Shown here piece after piece: positions 45,001 to 54,700 of a stretch of DNA of 64,000 nucleotides. Within the stretch, counting starts at the first letter, position 1, and each line of letters opens with the position of its first letter. The stretch covers positions 1,545,501 through 1,609,500 of the forward strand of contig NW_024104096.1 of the NCBI RefSeq assembly GCF_003945595.2, written 5' to 3'. Source of the stretch: Pipra filicauda (lineage: Eukaryota > Chordata > Aves > Passeriformes > Pipridae). The notes beneath the pieces are model-generated. The model had not been told where the DNA came from. It worked only from the letters and a program-made list of their open reading frames with translations, and did no database searches. The translations under genes and the position numbers were made by a program.

Positions 45001-46750
45001 AACCCTTTTCTTTAAGTCTCTTCCATCGGGATTTTTTGTTCCTTTGCACCTTGCTAACCAACCTGGACAACAGGTGGCTTCAGGAAAATCTCTTCCATCA
45101 ACCAGTTCATCAGATGGGCACGTGACTAAAGGTGTACCTGCATCTTTTGTTTCAAATAAGGGACCTGGAATGATTTTGACTTTTAGCAGGGCAGTTGGAA
45201 CAGTTGCAAGTGCCGCTAATGATAGTTCTCAGGTTTTAGGGGGAATTGCATCCAGAGAAGTTGGTAAAATAACCATATCAACTTCAAAAGTGAAGGGGGA
45301 AAATGACAGTTTTGGAAATGTAAGAAGTTCCTGTAATAGGGAAGCAAGTAGTACAGCACATGATTCGTTGACTAGCATGCCATTCAGAGGACCTCCTGTA
45401 ACTACAAATGCATTGGAGTCATCTGTGAAAGGAATTTCTTCTGTGAAAGTGTTATCAGAGCATCGGGATGCTGTCTTTGGTTCTTTGGAGTCAGTAAACC
45501 AACAGGAAATTAAACAGGAACAAGATGTTTATGCACTTTTGCCTGATGGACAGCAGGGAGCTTTTCTGAAATGTACGACACCAAACAAGCCTGTAGTTCA
45601 TAAACCAGTTTTTTTTCAGGATAATGCTCATTATCAAAATTGTCAACCAAAGAAAACTAGAGCCATGCAACAACAGCTTTTGCCGAAAATGAAACCTCCT
45701 ACTTCACGTACACTGGCTGATACCACTCAGTCAGTGAGCAACTCAGTGCCCTCACTACAGGCAGATAACTTGCAGTTCCTTACTCCTGCACTAGCACAGA
45801 AACAAACTAATCTTAGTTTTAATAATGCCTTAATCTTACCAGGTGGGTTAATGCCAGCAGATGCCTCTTCGGCAAGCTCCAATCCAGCATGTTGTGTTCC
45901 TCCTGTAGAACCTGTTTATTTTACTAAATCTGCAGGGACACGATTGCAAAAAGGTTCTGTTGAGAGTACACAAGTAATAACTGCTAACAACAGGAATAAC
46001 TTTGGTTGTCAGAAGTCAACATGGAGCACCCAAACCAGAACTGCAAAAGTAAAACCTCGCTTAAAACAAACGCGGTCTAAAAGTTCAGAAACTCGAGGTG
46101 TGCAAAGAAATAAGAATTTCAAACGTAAAAGGAAGGCTAGTTGCCCAGAACCTCCAAGAAAGAAAGCAATGTTGCACAGAAAGTGTAAGGAAAAGAATCA
46201 AGCTGCAGTTGTTAGTGAATCAGGTAGCCCTTACAAACAAAGGGCATCAAAAAAAACTGTGAGGACTTTGAAATTACTTCCTTTTAATTCTAATCAGCTT
46301 GTAAAATGCCCTCGGAGAAACCAACCAGTTGTTGTGCTTAACCATCCTGATGTAGATGTTCCAGAAGTTGTAAATGTAATGAAAACTATTGCTAAATTTA
46401 AGGGACACGTTCTTAAGGTTTCATTGTCAAAAAGAACTATTGAAGCGCTTCTGCAGCCAGCCTTCTGCAGTCCTTTGGATGGAACTACTGATGATTTTTC
46501 TCAAAAAAGATACAGGACCATAAAACCTATTAGCCCTGTAAAAGAAAGATTTGTCTTAAAATTGACACTGAAAAAGACTAGCAAAAACAATTACCAGATT
46601 GTGAAAACTACCTCTAATAATACCTTGAAAGCTAAGTTTAGCTGCTGGTTTTGTGGTAGAATATTTGACAATCAGGATAATTGGGTAGGACATGGACAGA
46701 GACATCTGATGGAGGCCACTCGAGACTGGAATTCTTTAATGGAAGGATGA
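42083..46750 (+). CDS. ZNF518A: ZNF518A, zinc finger protein 518A (single large coding exon)
   Basis: One uninterrupted frame of 1555 codons. It has six clustered C2H2 fingers near the N-terminus: C139/C142-H156/H161, C170/C173-H186/H190, C197/C200-H214/H219, C227/C230-H243/H247, C254/C257-H270/H274 and C282/C285-H298/H303. A seventh lies at the extreme C-terminus (C1521/C1524-H1537/H1541). Between them is a long Ser/Asn-rich, probably disordered region, then a basic stretch (FKRKRKASCPEPPRKKAMLH) and the conserved CPRRNQPVVVLNHPD and SVKERFVLKLTLKKTSKNN-type blocks. The ends and these blocks match ZNF518A as I know it; the human protein is about 1480 residues, so this one is somewhat longer. 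The family acts in the nucleus. ZNF518 proteins have been reported with G9a/GLP repressive methyltransferase complexes; that role here is inference. The whole coding sequence in one exon is typical of this gene. Confidence 0.97.
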   Translation: MSSEKEQIFCDKKQISFLNHNTMRNCSTDTTLEKESVNDPLSMRIQPAILDVNLAYGLKNVKIELPKVNIPNEVLMKHEVDRFRKLFQCKQQTARKSLSLDKINGSNPDCSEGSHLQNKPEVQFEKELKTAAKILNFTCTKCKDNIRYSPNDLQKHFQLLHYGELPLYPCEMCSFSANDFQSFKQHRRIHRSTLVKCELCNDEQIYTLLDLTKHFISKHCVNGHFQCEKCAFSTHDVGTFVQHIHRHKEIPYKCGKCHQENFTEEELQNHLLVHTSMFSFGCHYCSYSTSRKDYLLKHIIALHRDHFIAKEKLEKDKYEKRIVKTPAGLKLVLKRYKIGASKKALWRRKEISSGSDNTGEENAQVLRSVNKIQTNAEELNQCMRDMETNEEKDEVKYTEKRNFVDGMFSATTAQYNKADDGTSYGLGLLKNAVHGPTVLMVKNNKISVPANYSAKFMGFKMVDGKQHIVIKLLPTNKQNEYLLGQKADPVNDGSATPLLQTSDPCGLSSGAIAHVTDQSTLKNNSVHPLTSPLFSCPAHHSGKIKVEKQNNSILYGRSVSETVAPSNIAVGKSSNYLPMKLGSTVPPRDKVTKAGTPNSVSWGNFSPSSHPQVLPPAMTNTLHCDPIKMPFFPELKIQNGGLNNSNGTNNLYYSTSVDSSKEGLLSFHNYSKVDSLDNPCSIRMSTDDRHKEFVSSKTVSFQNSASESASSYSESMRGLKAEKVVSARSNIDKTYKHINTKNNSVSFKSQSKRGVDSECFTEDQHHGQQYLDTTIGQGFQNVAEKFQENASDCVNSFLMPKITSVFSLQSEQAANYLSPEIKQILQDVLKVKTTSQQEFHSKTSNSVKLHSDKLLSGHEARNTAFMHLKSSATTCGFQRPPSNVDFHLYKREWNTRCSTNEGTHCGRERQTSKTSFDSQDVDKLSITPGVGTLLKTCTDSVLTQQLVKEKVLSAAQNPSSFSPVLPVLQEQKKTLFFKSLPSGFFVPLHLANQPGQQVASGKSLPSTSSSDGHVTKGVPASFVSNKGPGMILTFSRAVGTVASAANDSSQVLGGIASREVGKITISTSKVKGENDSFGNVRSSCNREASSTAHDSLTSMPFRGPPVTTNALESSVKGISSVKVLSEHRDAVFGSLESVNQQEIKQEQDVYALLPDGQQGAFLKCTTPNKPVVHKPVFFQDNAHYQNCQPKKTRAMQQQLLPKMKPPTSRTLADTTQSVSNSVPSLQADNLQFLTPALAQKQTNLSFNNALILPGGLMPADASSASSNPACCVPPVEPVYFTKSAGTRLQKGSVESTQVITANNRNNFGCQKSTWSTQTRTAKVKPRLKQTRSKSSETRGVQRNKNFKRKRKASCPEPPRKKAMLHRKCKEKNQAAVVSESGSPYKQRASKKTVRTLKLLPFNSNQLVKCPRRNQPVVVLNHPDVDVPEVVNVMKTIAKFKGHVLKVSLSKRTIEALLQPAFCSPLDGTTDDFSQKRYRTIKPISPVKERFVLKLTLKKTSKNNYQIVKTTSNNTLKAKFSCWFCGRIFDNQDNWVGHGQRHLMEATRDWNSLMEG

Positions 46751-47570
46751 CTGGTGAAGAAAATAAAACTTAAATACCATGCATTAAAGTTTTTAAAAAA
46801 ATATTCAATTGAATTAGGATACACAAATGATTTTGTTTTTTATGTCAGTATTGTAACTGAAGTTCAAAAATGATGAAAAGTGCTTGTGTTTTAAAAGAAA
46901 GAGCATATTCCCTATTGGCATCAGCTTTGAGAAAGATCAAGGAGCTTTGTGGTTTAAATAACTTGTAACTAACTGCAAATACAATTCCATAAAAAGATAT
47001 ATTATTTTTTATTACTACTATATTATGTGCTATATTTTTATTCTATCGAATGAATCTTCAGGGCTTTTGTTCTGTACATATTTAAAAATCTCTAAACATG
47101 TAAATATTTTTATACTTTTCAGTTACTTGGTATAATTCTTGCACAGAAATTACACCCCATCCCCCATTTTTCAGTTCTGTGCATGCACTACTAAAACCAA
47201 TTTTTAAAATCTTTTCAAATACACGCAGTTGTTATCCTGGGATTTCTGTTATTTTCACTTATTAGCTCTTGATTTTGTTTTTCAGGGATTGAACACTATT
47301 GTTAGCAAGTGCCTCAAAGATGTGAAGCAGTTTACATTATGTCGACTGTGTAACCATGGGTCTGTATAGGGCCATTCCCCCAACAGTTTCATTTAAACAA
47401 AGCCATATGTGAATGCTTTAAGCTATATTGCTATGCACATGACACTTGTACTATTTCTGTGCAGTTTGTCTACTTTCTTAGTGAAGTATTTTTCATATAA
47501 ATTAATAAAATGTTACGTTTGTGTTAATACGGTGAGTCAGAATAAAGTCGATTGAAAATATACGGTATAT
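46751..47570 (+). other. ZNF518A: ZNF518A 3' UTR
   Basis: AT-rich DNA follows the TGA stop. Plus-strand poly(A) signals are AATAAA at 46760 (very close to the stop), AATAAA at 47504-47509 and AATAAA at 47541-47546, the last followed by GT-rich DNA. A transcript end near 47570 is the simplest reading. Another AATAAA at 49999-50004 could serve a longer form. Confidence 0.55.
47504..47546 (+). terminator. ZNF518A: Poly(A) signals of ZNF518A (two AATAAA)
   Basis: AATAAA at 47504-47509 and again at 47541-47546 on the plus strand, about 0.8 kb after the stop codon. Cleavage is expected 10-30 bases after either one. Confidence 0.5.
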
Positions 47571-50500
47571 ATATTCATAATGTGTATGGTGTTAAAGAAT
47601 GGTGAACATTCCTAATCTGTATTGACTTTGTCTCTATTAAATTTGCTACAACTTGTGTTTACAGAAGATGACCCTGAGCATTTATAGAAAATATTCCTGT
47701 CTTGCTATGTCTGCCACAAACCCAGTATCGGGAAGTGCAAAGCACAATTTCAGGCCTTTAACTGCGTTATAGTTTTGTCCCAGGTGGATGTAATTTGTTT
47801 TCTGCTATTGGTTATTCAGATACACTGCCTTTTAGGGTACCAGGGGTTTGGCAAAAACAAGGCTTGTATCACATCTCCCTCATTTTACCAGCCAGTAGGG
47901 TAATGTTCTTAGGTGCCTCCTGGCTTCCTGCTTAGACTTTTTGGGATAATGATGAAGAGAGAATATGCTTCACATTTTCTTATGTTTATGTGAGGGTATG
48001 TAAACCAAAGTCCATATCCGTAGTGACTGAGAGTACACAGATGGAGGTTCTTATTATCCACAGTAATTATGTGTAGAGGCTTTGTCCTTCAGATTGTTAA
48101 TAAGGCTGGAGGCTAGAACATCCAAACCTTTTGCCCAAGTATGGGAGGATTACGTCTTAGGTGTGCAAATCAGCTTCCCGAAGTATTGATGGAAAAACTT
48201 CCAAAATTGAATACTGGGCTTGGAGAGGACTGGGGTATTTAAATCTTGAGGATTTTAGATTGTACACAAGCCCGGGTAGTTCTCTGTGACTATTTCCATA
48301 AGGTGAAAATGAAGATTGCCTTGCTACCAATGAAACAGTTTGAAGTCTTTCATGGATGTCACAGGCATGTCCACTAACCTGAATTCAGCTTCTGTTTTAA
48401 AAAGTGTTAAAATGATTTAAAAAAAAAATTACTTCAGTGGCTAGATATGTTTTTCTTTCTTTATGTGTCTGTTGGTAGGAAGATGCCCACTCACTTGTAG
48501 CTGGTGAGTTATGTATGGGAGTCAACTGAAGCAGTCAAGGCAGCATAGATTGGGTGAATTACAAGTTGGTGTGCGTTGGTATTGCATACAGTTGGTATGT
48601 GTTTTGTATCAAAATTGGATCATTTTGTGCTGGGTTTGAACTCTGACTATAATTTGGCTAGGAACTTTGAAGATAAAGTGTAGTGGTGAGGAAGTATGTT
48701 GGAAAGAAACGGGATTAGGAAAGGACAAAAACATGTTAAGCTTTTTTGAGTAGAAGGATCGAGCTCTTGTCTGCCTCACTTTACTCTCCTATAAACCCTG
48801 AAACTGAACCTGTGAATTTTGGATATTGCCTTTGCTTTCTTTGGCAAAAATATCTGTGAATTTTTTTGCTAAACCTACTTGGTGCCACTTCAGCAAGGAT
48901 GACCAGTTTCTGTTAATTACTTAGCATCAAGATTGAAGTTCTGCTGTAGAATAGGAGGATTTCTCTATATTTACGAATCATGAGAGTGACAATTGTCACT
49001 GGAATTTTTTTCTCAGTGGCTTGTTTTCCTATGAATTGAGTAACCTTAAGTGGTACTGTGAAGAAGAACACTGTAAAACTAGGAAATGTTGAAATAAGGT
49101 TGCTTTATACAATCTTAGTTCACTGTTGTATCACTTTATCCATGCACATCCATCTAATTCATTCTGTAATGGCTGCTCGATCCACAGCACTGGGATTTCT
49201 GATATACCATACTTCATCTTGAGGGCCAATTTATTTTATGTCCAGAATCTAGGAAACATTCCTTTCTTCCTGTATAAAACACTGAGTATAGTAAAATAGG
49301 TGATCCCATAGTGGTAGGTTTGTGCATTTGGTGGTTTGGTTTTTTTTTCCCCTGTAGAGCCTTATTTTGTGCCTAGGATGTTCTCAGGCTGAACGGATTA
49401 TTTTGTGGAAGGTGGTATTGCCTATCAACTCCCTGCCTAATTTTGTTGTCAAAACTATATGGTACCCCTGTAATCATGTAGAACAGGATAAAAGGAAAAG
49501 AAGGGTTTGAGAGTGAATGTAACTGCACCTTTGCCTAGAGCATACTTGTTATTTGTAAGTCAGCAACAATGTTACATGTAGTGCTGAGCACTTAGAGCCC
49601 GTAGACAGGAGCAGCAGTGCTTTAAAGTGCTCAGAAGTGCTAATTACCTTAAAAAATAGATACTTAATCTCTCATATGGAAGTCTGTACCTACGCTTGAA
49701 TTTCACTTGTTTGTATCTTTTTCCCCCCTGCAGTTCTAGAATGATGGTGGTACTACACACTTAACTCAGAAGGCAGTCTTTGAAGAAGTTAGACATTTGT
49801 GAGGAGCAACATAGAAAGGTTAGCAGGCAGACAGTTTTGTTAGTACAAAGTTTAAATACTGTGCAATACATGAGTGAATAGACAAGGACTCTACTTAAAT
49901 TTTGAGTAGCTGCTTTTTCACAGAGTACTTTCCATTGTGAGTAAACTTTTAAGGTGATGCTTAAAGTAGCTAAATAATATGAGTACACATATAGAAGGAA
50001 TAAATTAAACTTGCAGGAACTACTAACTTTTGTTAATTTTGAGACCTTGACTTGGCAATCTTAATGCTCTAAACATTACACAGGTATGAGCGATGTACTA
50101 AACATAGCATTTATATAGTAATGTGAACAGACTGTCGTAGCCAGGCTTGTGTAAAGTCTGTATACATTATTACTTGCCAGTGTATTACTTGCTTTACATC
50201 TGGGCTAAGTATCGCCTGGGTTGCAGAGGGAAGACACTGAGATGCTGAACATCATACTAGCATGCAGTTCTTTCTAGAAGACAGGTGCATTACTTGTAGA
50301 AGTAACTGATCAAAGGCACAAGAAGGTAGTTGCAGAATACAGCTACAATATGGCTCTAAGTGTCTTGCTGGGACTTTACAAGTCTTGACTCAATTTTGCC
50401 TTAAATGCCTTGCAGATAATCCTAGAAAATACTGCCTAACCTGGAACAAAAAGAACAAAACGTGAGTATAAAGTGACAATTTTGGAAAATACCTTTAAGA

Positions 50501-50985
50501 TGGATGAGTTTTCAGGTCCAGTGAAATCAAACATCTCTAGAACTAATTAACAAGTGTTCCTAAAAGTTTTTCATTGATGCAGTTTATACATTCATCAAAT
50601 TAATTTTTACCCCTTGAACATTGTGCAAATTTACTTGGTTCACACAATAATACAATAAGTAAAGCATGGTGATAGAACAGGCCTGAAAAAACGAGTGGAT
50701 TTTTGTGTGTGTGTCCATAAACAATAATTCTGCAAGAATAGAGTGGTTAATTACTTTAGCAATGAAGCAGTGCACTTGAATCACCAACAGTAGGTAATCT
50801 GAAGACAAAAGATTTGAGAGCCATTAAGCCAAATATATAATACATGCAAAAGCTGTAAAAAGGGATGGTTTTCATAACAACTCGTGAAGGAGCACATACA
50901 AATATATACATTAAAACATCAACAACAGTGAATTGGTGCTTTCTTGCTGGAAAGATACCAAGAGATGAGATCCAGCAATGTCTAT
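47571..50985. other. Intergenic gap between the convergent ZNF518A and BLNK genes
   Basis: About 3.4 kb of AT-rich DNA without recognisable exon or transposon. It may be partly transcribed as extended 3' UTR of either gene (plus-strand AATAAA at 49999-50004). Confidence 0.55.
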
Positions 50986-50989
50986 ACAC

Positions 50990-51612
50990 TACTGACTTTA
51001 CAATATTTTTTATTTTATTTGCACATTTGAAAATATAAACAAAAATATCAATGAAACAGGGTAAAGCTGAGGGAAAGGACAACACATGTCCATTAATCTG
51101 TAACATTCAGGCACCTCTGCAGCCACTGATCACATAAAATACAGTCAACTTGTGCACGGTGGTACATTAGGTCGATTTGGTCTAATTTCTGGGGCTGTGC
51201 ACTTTACAAAGAAATTGCTGAAAGCAGTGATCTGTGGTAAACAAATTGAAAAAGCAGTGAGTATTCTTGTTTTCAAAATGAAAATGTCCTACAGGATATT
51301 TGTCTTTAAATAGCAGTCAAAGGACCAGGCTGTGATATGCAGTTGTTCTTCGCCTGACTTTGGATACCTGTGTTGTCCCAGATGGAAATCACAGATGAGA
51401 GTACATCTGCTTTGGCTTCTTGTGTTAAAAGTGAACACTTTTCTGATAAAAGTGATGTAGGGTTGAACTCTATGAACTGCATCTCTTACTACTCAGTAGG
51501 TGCTCTTAAAGTTTTCCATTATTTTGGATTTTCTTCTTTTAGTACCTTGTCCATGTCTTCAGATGTTGAAAGAAATGATTAAAGAAGACTTCATTTTAGC
51601 AGTTCAGTTTGA
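50990..51612 (-). other. BLNK: BLNK 3' UTR with poly(A) signals
   Basis: Downstream of the BLNK stop on the minus strand. Two overlapping AATAAA signals (TTTATT on the plus strand at 51009-51014 and 51014-51019) lie about 600 bases after the stop, so the message probably ends near 50990. Confidence 0.5.
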
Positions 51613-51732
51613 TTAAGAAACTCTTACAACGTGTTTCAGTTTTGTTGAGTCTTTTGTGTTGTTTTGGCTGTCAATTAGAACCAGGGAGGTGCGCTGATGA
51701 TTCTCTACTATTTCAGCAACACTGTCAAAGCG
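51613..51732 (-). CDS. BLNK: BLNK last coding exon (end of SH2, stop)
   Basis: After the acceptor TTATCCAG the exon reads RFDSVAEIVENHQRTSLVLI, then DSQNNTKDSTKLK and HVVRVS before TAA. The last SH2 helix and the DSQNNTKDST tail are nearly identical to other BLNK proteins as I recall them; the human protein ends VKVS. The exon is 120 bases including the stop and starts in phase 0. Confidence 0.97.
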   Translation of the reverse strand, partial: RFDSVAEIVENHQRTSLVLIDSQNNTKDSTKLKHVVRVS

Positions 51733-54700
51733 CTGGATAAAGAAAACAAAAAATAATTAGTGCTGGCTTCCTTTAATGCTTTTTTATCTTTGTGTCTCAC
51801 ATCACTGAAGAGGGCTAAGCTATGACTATTACCAAGTAAGACGCTCTACCTTTAAGTAAGAGCACTGATCCTGCTTTAATTCTGATTCTAGTAATAAACA
51901 CATTAAATCTGGACCGTGGAAGATATTATGGCCACTAGCTGTCTCATCCTTTCCGTTTGTGATTGTCACCTGTAGAGACTGAACCACAGAGTTTGTTACA
52001 GGCCACGGTAAACTGACACTGCTTTGATTTTACCTCAGTGTGTACTAGACTGCAGACTGGCAGTTTGGAAGCTGCATAGATGTGATTCAGACACCTCAGA
52101 GGGAAGGCTATCTCCAGGATTAACATGGTACAGACAGCCATCAATGAGAACTGTTCTAGTTATGCAGCTGTAATGTTTGTCACAGTAAATTAATATCCAG
52201 AATCCGCTAGATCTGTTGCTTTTTCTTTTGGTCTTTGGTCAAATACAGATTTTGGACTATCTATTTATCCTGAGGTAATTTTTGACCCTTTGCTGAAGGC
52301 CAGGTGAGTTCCAGGCTATTATTTATTCTGTAATCTCAAAACCATTGCCTGGGAGGCAGATAATTAGGCTAAGGTAAGTTTACTTTCACATTACTGAAAA
52401 GCCTACTCTGTGCAGTGATAACGAACTGTTTTTATTGGTATTTGGGTTCCACGTTTCTGTTTTCCTGTCAGAACAGTTACCTGTGTGGTATAATAGCCCA
52501 CCAGCAATTCTTTTCATTCTAGAACTAGAGTTTAACATTTTCTTTATGTGAAAACAGTATTAAAAGTAATGTCAGCCTCATTTTTGATTGCGTGTTGGGG
52601 GTTTTCTTGAGTGTGGCTGTTCTTTTAAAATTTTCCAAGAAAGTAGAGCCTTAGGTAGAAGGTAAATAGAGGACTGTAAACAGTCAGAAAATTTATCTAG
52701 CAGCTGTAGCTCTGATTCTGTTAACTTTTTTCAAAACCGTTCTACAAGTATGTTTTAAACTTGATCTGTGGTTTTAATTATAGTATGCAGGAGCTGACAT
52801 TACACTGGTTTCTCTAGCTTGACAGATCAGTCATTATAAAGGGTATACTTTTATCTTGTTACATGAAGAATCTTACTGCAATATATCTTAATCTTTTCTT
52901 ATTAAAGGTATGTAACTGAAAACTTTGGAAAAACACCCCCTCATCATCTCACCTCTTCACCACTTTTTTCTCTGCCCAGTGCATATTGTCTCGTTGATTC
53001 AATAAATCGTATAGGAATGTTGTACACTCTTCTGTTGTAAAACACAACCAGTGTGTATGGTTGCTGTGAGTCCTGTCCAGAACTCTTTCTTATTAGAAAA
53101 GATCCGTCCTGAAGAAAGAAAAGTAAATATTTGGCTTATTTTTTTCAAATAACTTAGTTTGGTTTTAACTTAATATTTTAATTTATATTGGCATTAAACT
53201 CTTTTCTCCTATTAGAAAAACTGTACAGCAGCAGATGAGAAGTAGCATGTATTCCTGCTGTCTAACAGTAGCATACAAAGGCGTCATTTAACTATCACCT
53301 TTGCTGCTGCCTGTTCTCTCTCTCTCAACCAGAGAGAAAAAGAAGAAATAAATACCCAGTGGCAGCCATCTCTCGGGGTCCACAGATTATTAGGAAATAA
53401 AGTTACTATCAGTGGCAGTAAGTAGGCAAGAAAGCAGTGAGAGGTGGAGATACTGTTTCTCCAGAGCTGTAAAAAGCACTCTCAAAGTCAAGCACCTGCA
53501 CCAGTGACACTGTAGCCCTGTGCTTACTAACAAGCAGTAACCTCTACTTGGTGATAAACCCTGTGCTCTACCACTTCATCTTGCTTTGTGGAGTTAGGCA
53601 AGTGTGAGAACGTATCTGATGCTGAGGATGCAACTCTACATGCTACTATTCCCTCCAGGGACACTGGCTTTTTTACACAGAATAGTTGAGAGAACTCAAA
53701 TTCTCTAAGTACCTAAATGCACAGTGTTGATATTTCAAAATGCATGGCAACCTCAGCTTTTCCAAATAGAAGCTGTTTTCACATGAGCCACTGGACAGTG
53801 GTGGAGGTCACTTAAAAGTCACGGGGCTTTGCATTTCTTTAAGGGATGCTCGTGAGCTACCAGGTCTTCCTCAGCTCTCTGGTCTGTAATAGTTTTCTCC
53901 GCACGGCTCCCGTTATTGAGTTACACTGATGCAACTTTGTCTTGTGATGAAAACCACAGTTAAATAGTTTCACCACAATAATTACAGGTTTGATATTTGA
54001 CAGTACTTGCATGGCACAGTATTCTGACTTATTCAGAATACAAGTGATGTTCTTAGAATATTTCTGATTGTCTTTTGATCTTTTTTATTTGAAGTTTTTT
54101 CTTCATAAACCAGACATTTTTTAAAAGTGACTTACCTTGTTTGATCGGTACAATGCATCTTCTGCCATTTTCCTATCACAGGTAGCAGCATACCATGCTT
54201 TACTGTGAACACCAGCATCCTAGAAGAGAGAAACAGTGTTTTACCTGTAAAATAATGATGGTAATGAATATGGCCTGTAGGGGCCACTTCTAAATAACGA
54301 CAGATGTGAAGAACTAAAATGCAGAAAACAGAGTTGAGAAAAGTCTTTGCCATGAGCTCACTGTTTTAGTTGGATAGAGATAGGACAAAATAAAACTGGA
54401 GTGTCAAAGCAGTGGTAACAGATGTGTGATAGAAGGCTGATAAATGACGAAAGAGGGATACTCTGAGGAAAGCAGTCAGGTTCAACTGGAGGACAGTTTG
54501 GTATTTTTAAAGAAGAAAGCTATTCTAATCGAATTTAAAGAGGGTATCCAAGAAATGTTGAAGAATAAATAGACTGTCAACAATTTAAATGCTGCTCAGC
54601 TGTGGGCTAGCTAATGAGGTGTTCAGATTTGGTAGGCATCTTTGGAAATGATGTTTCCTGTATACTTAATGCTACTTGTGAACACAATCATGATTGTCTC

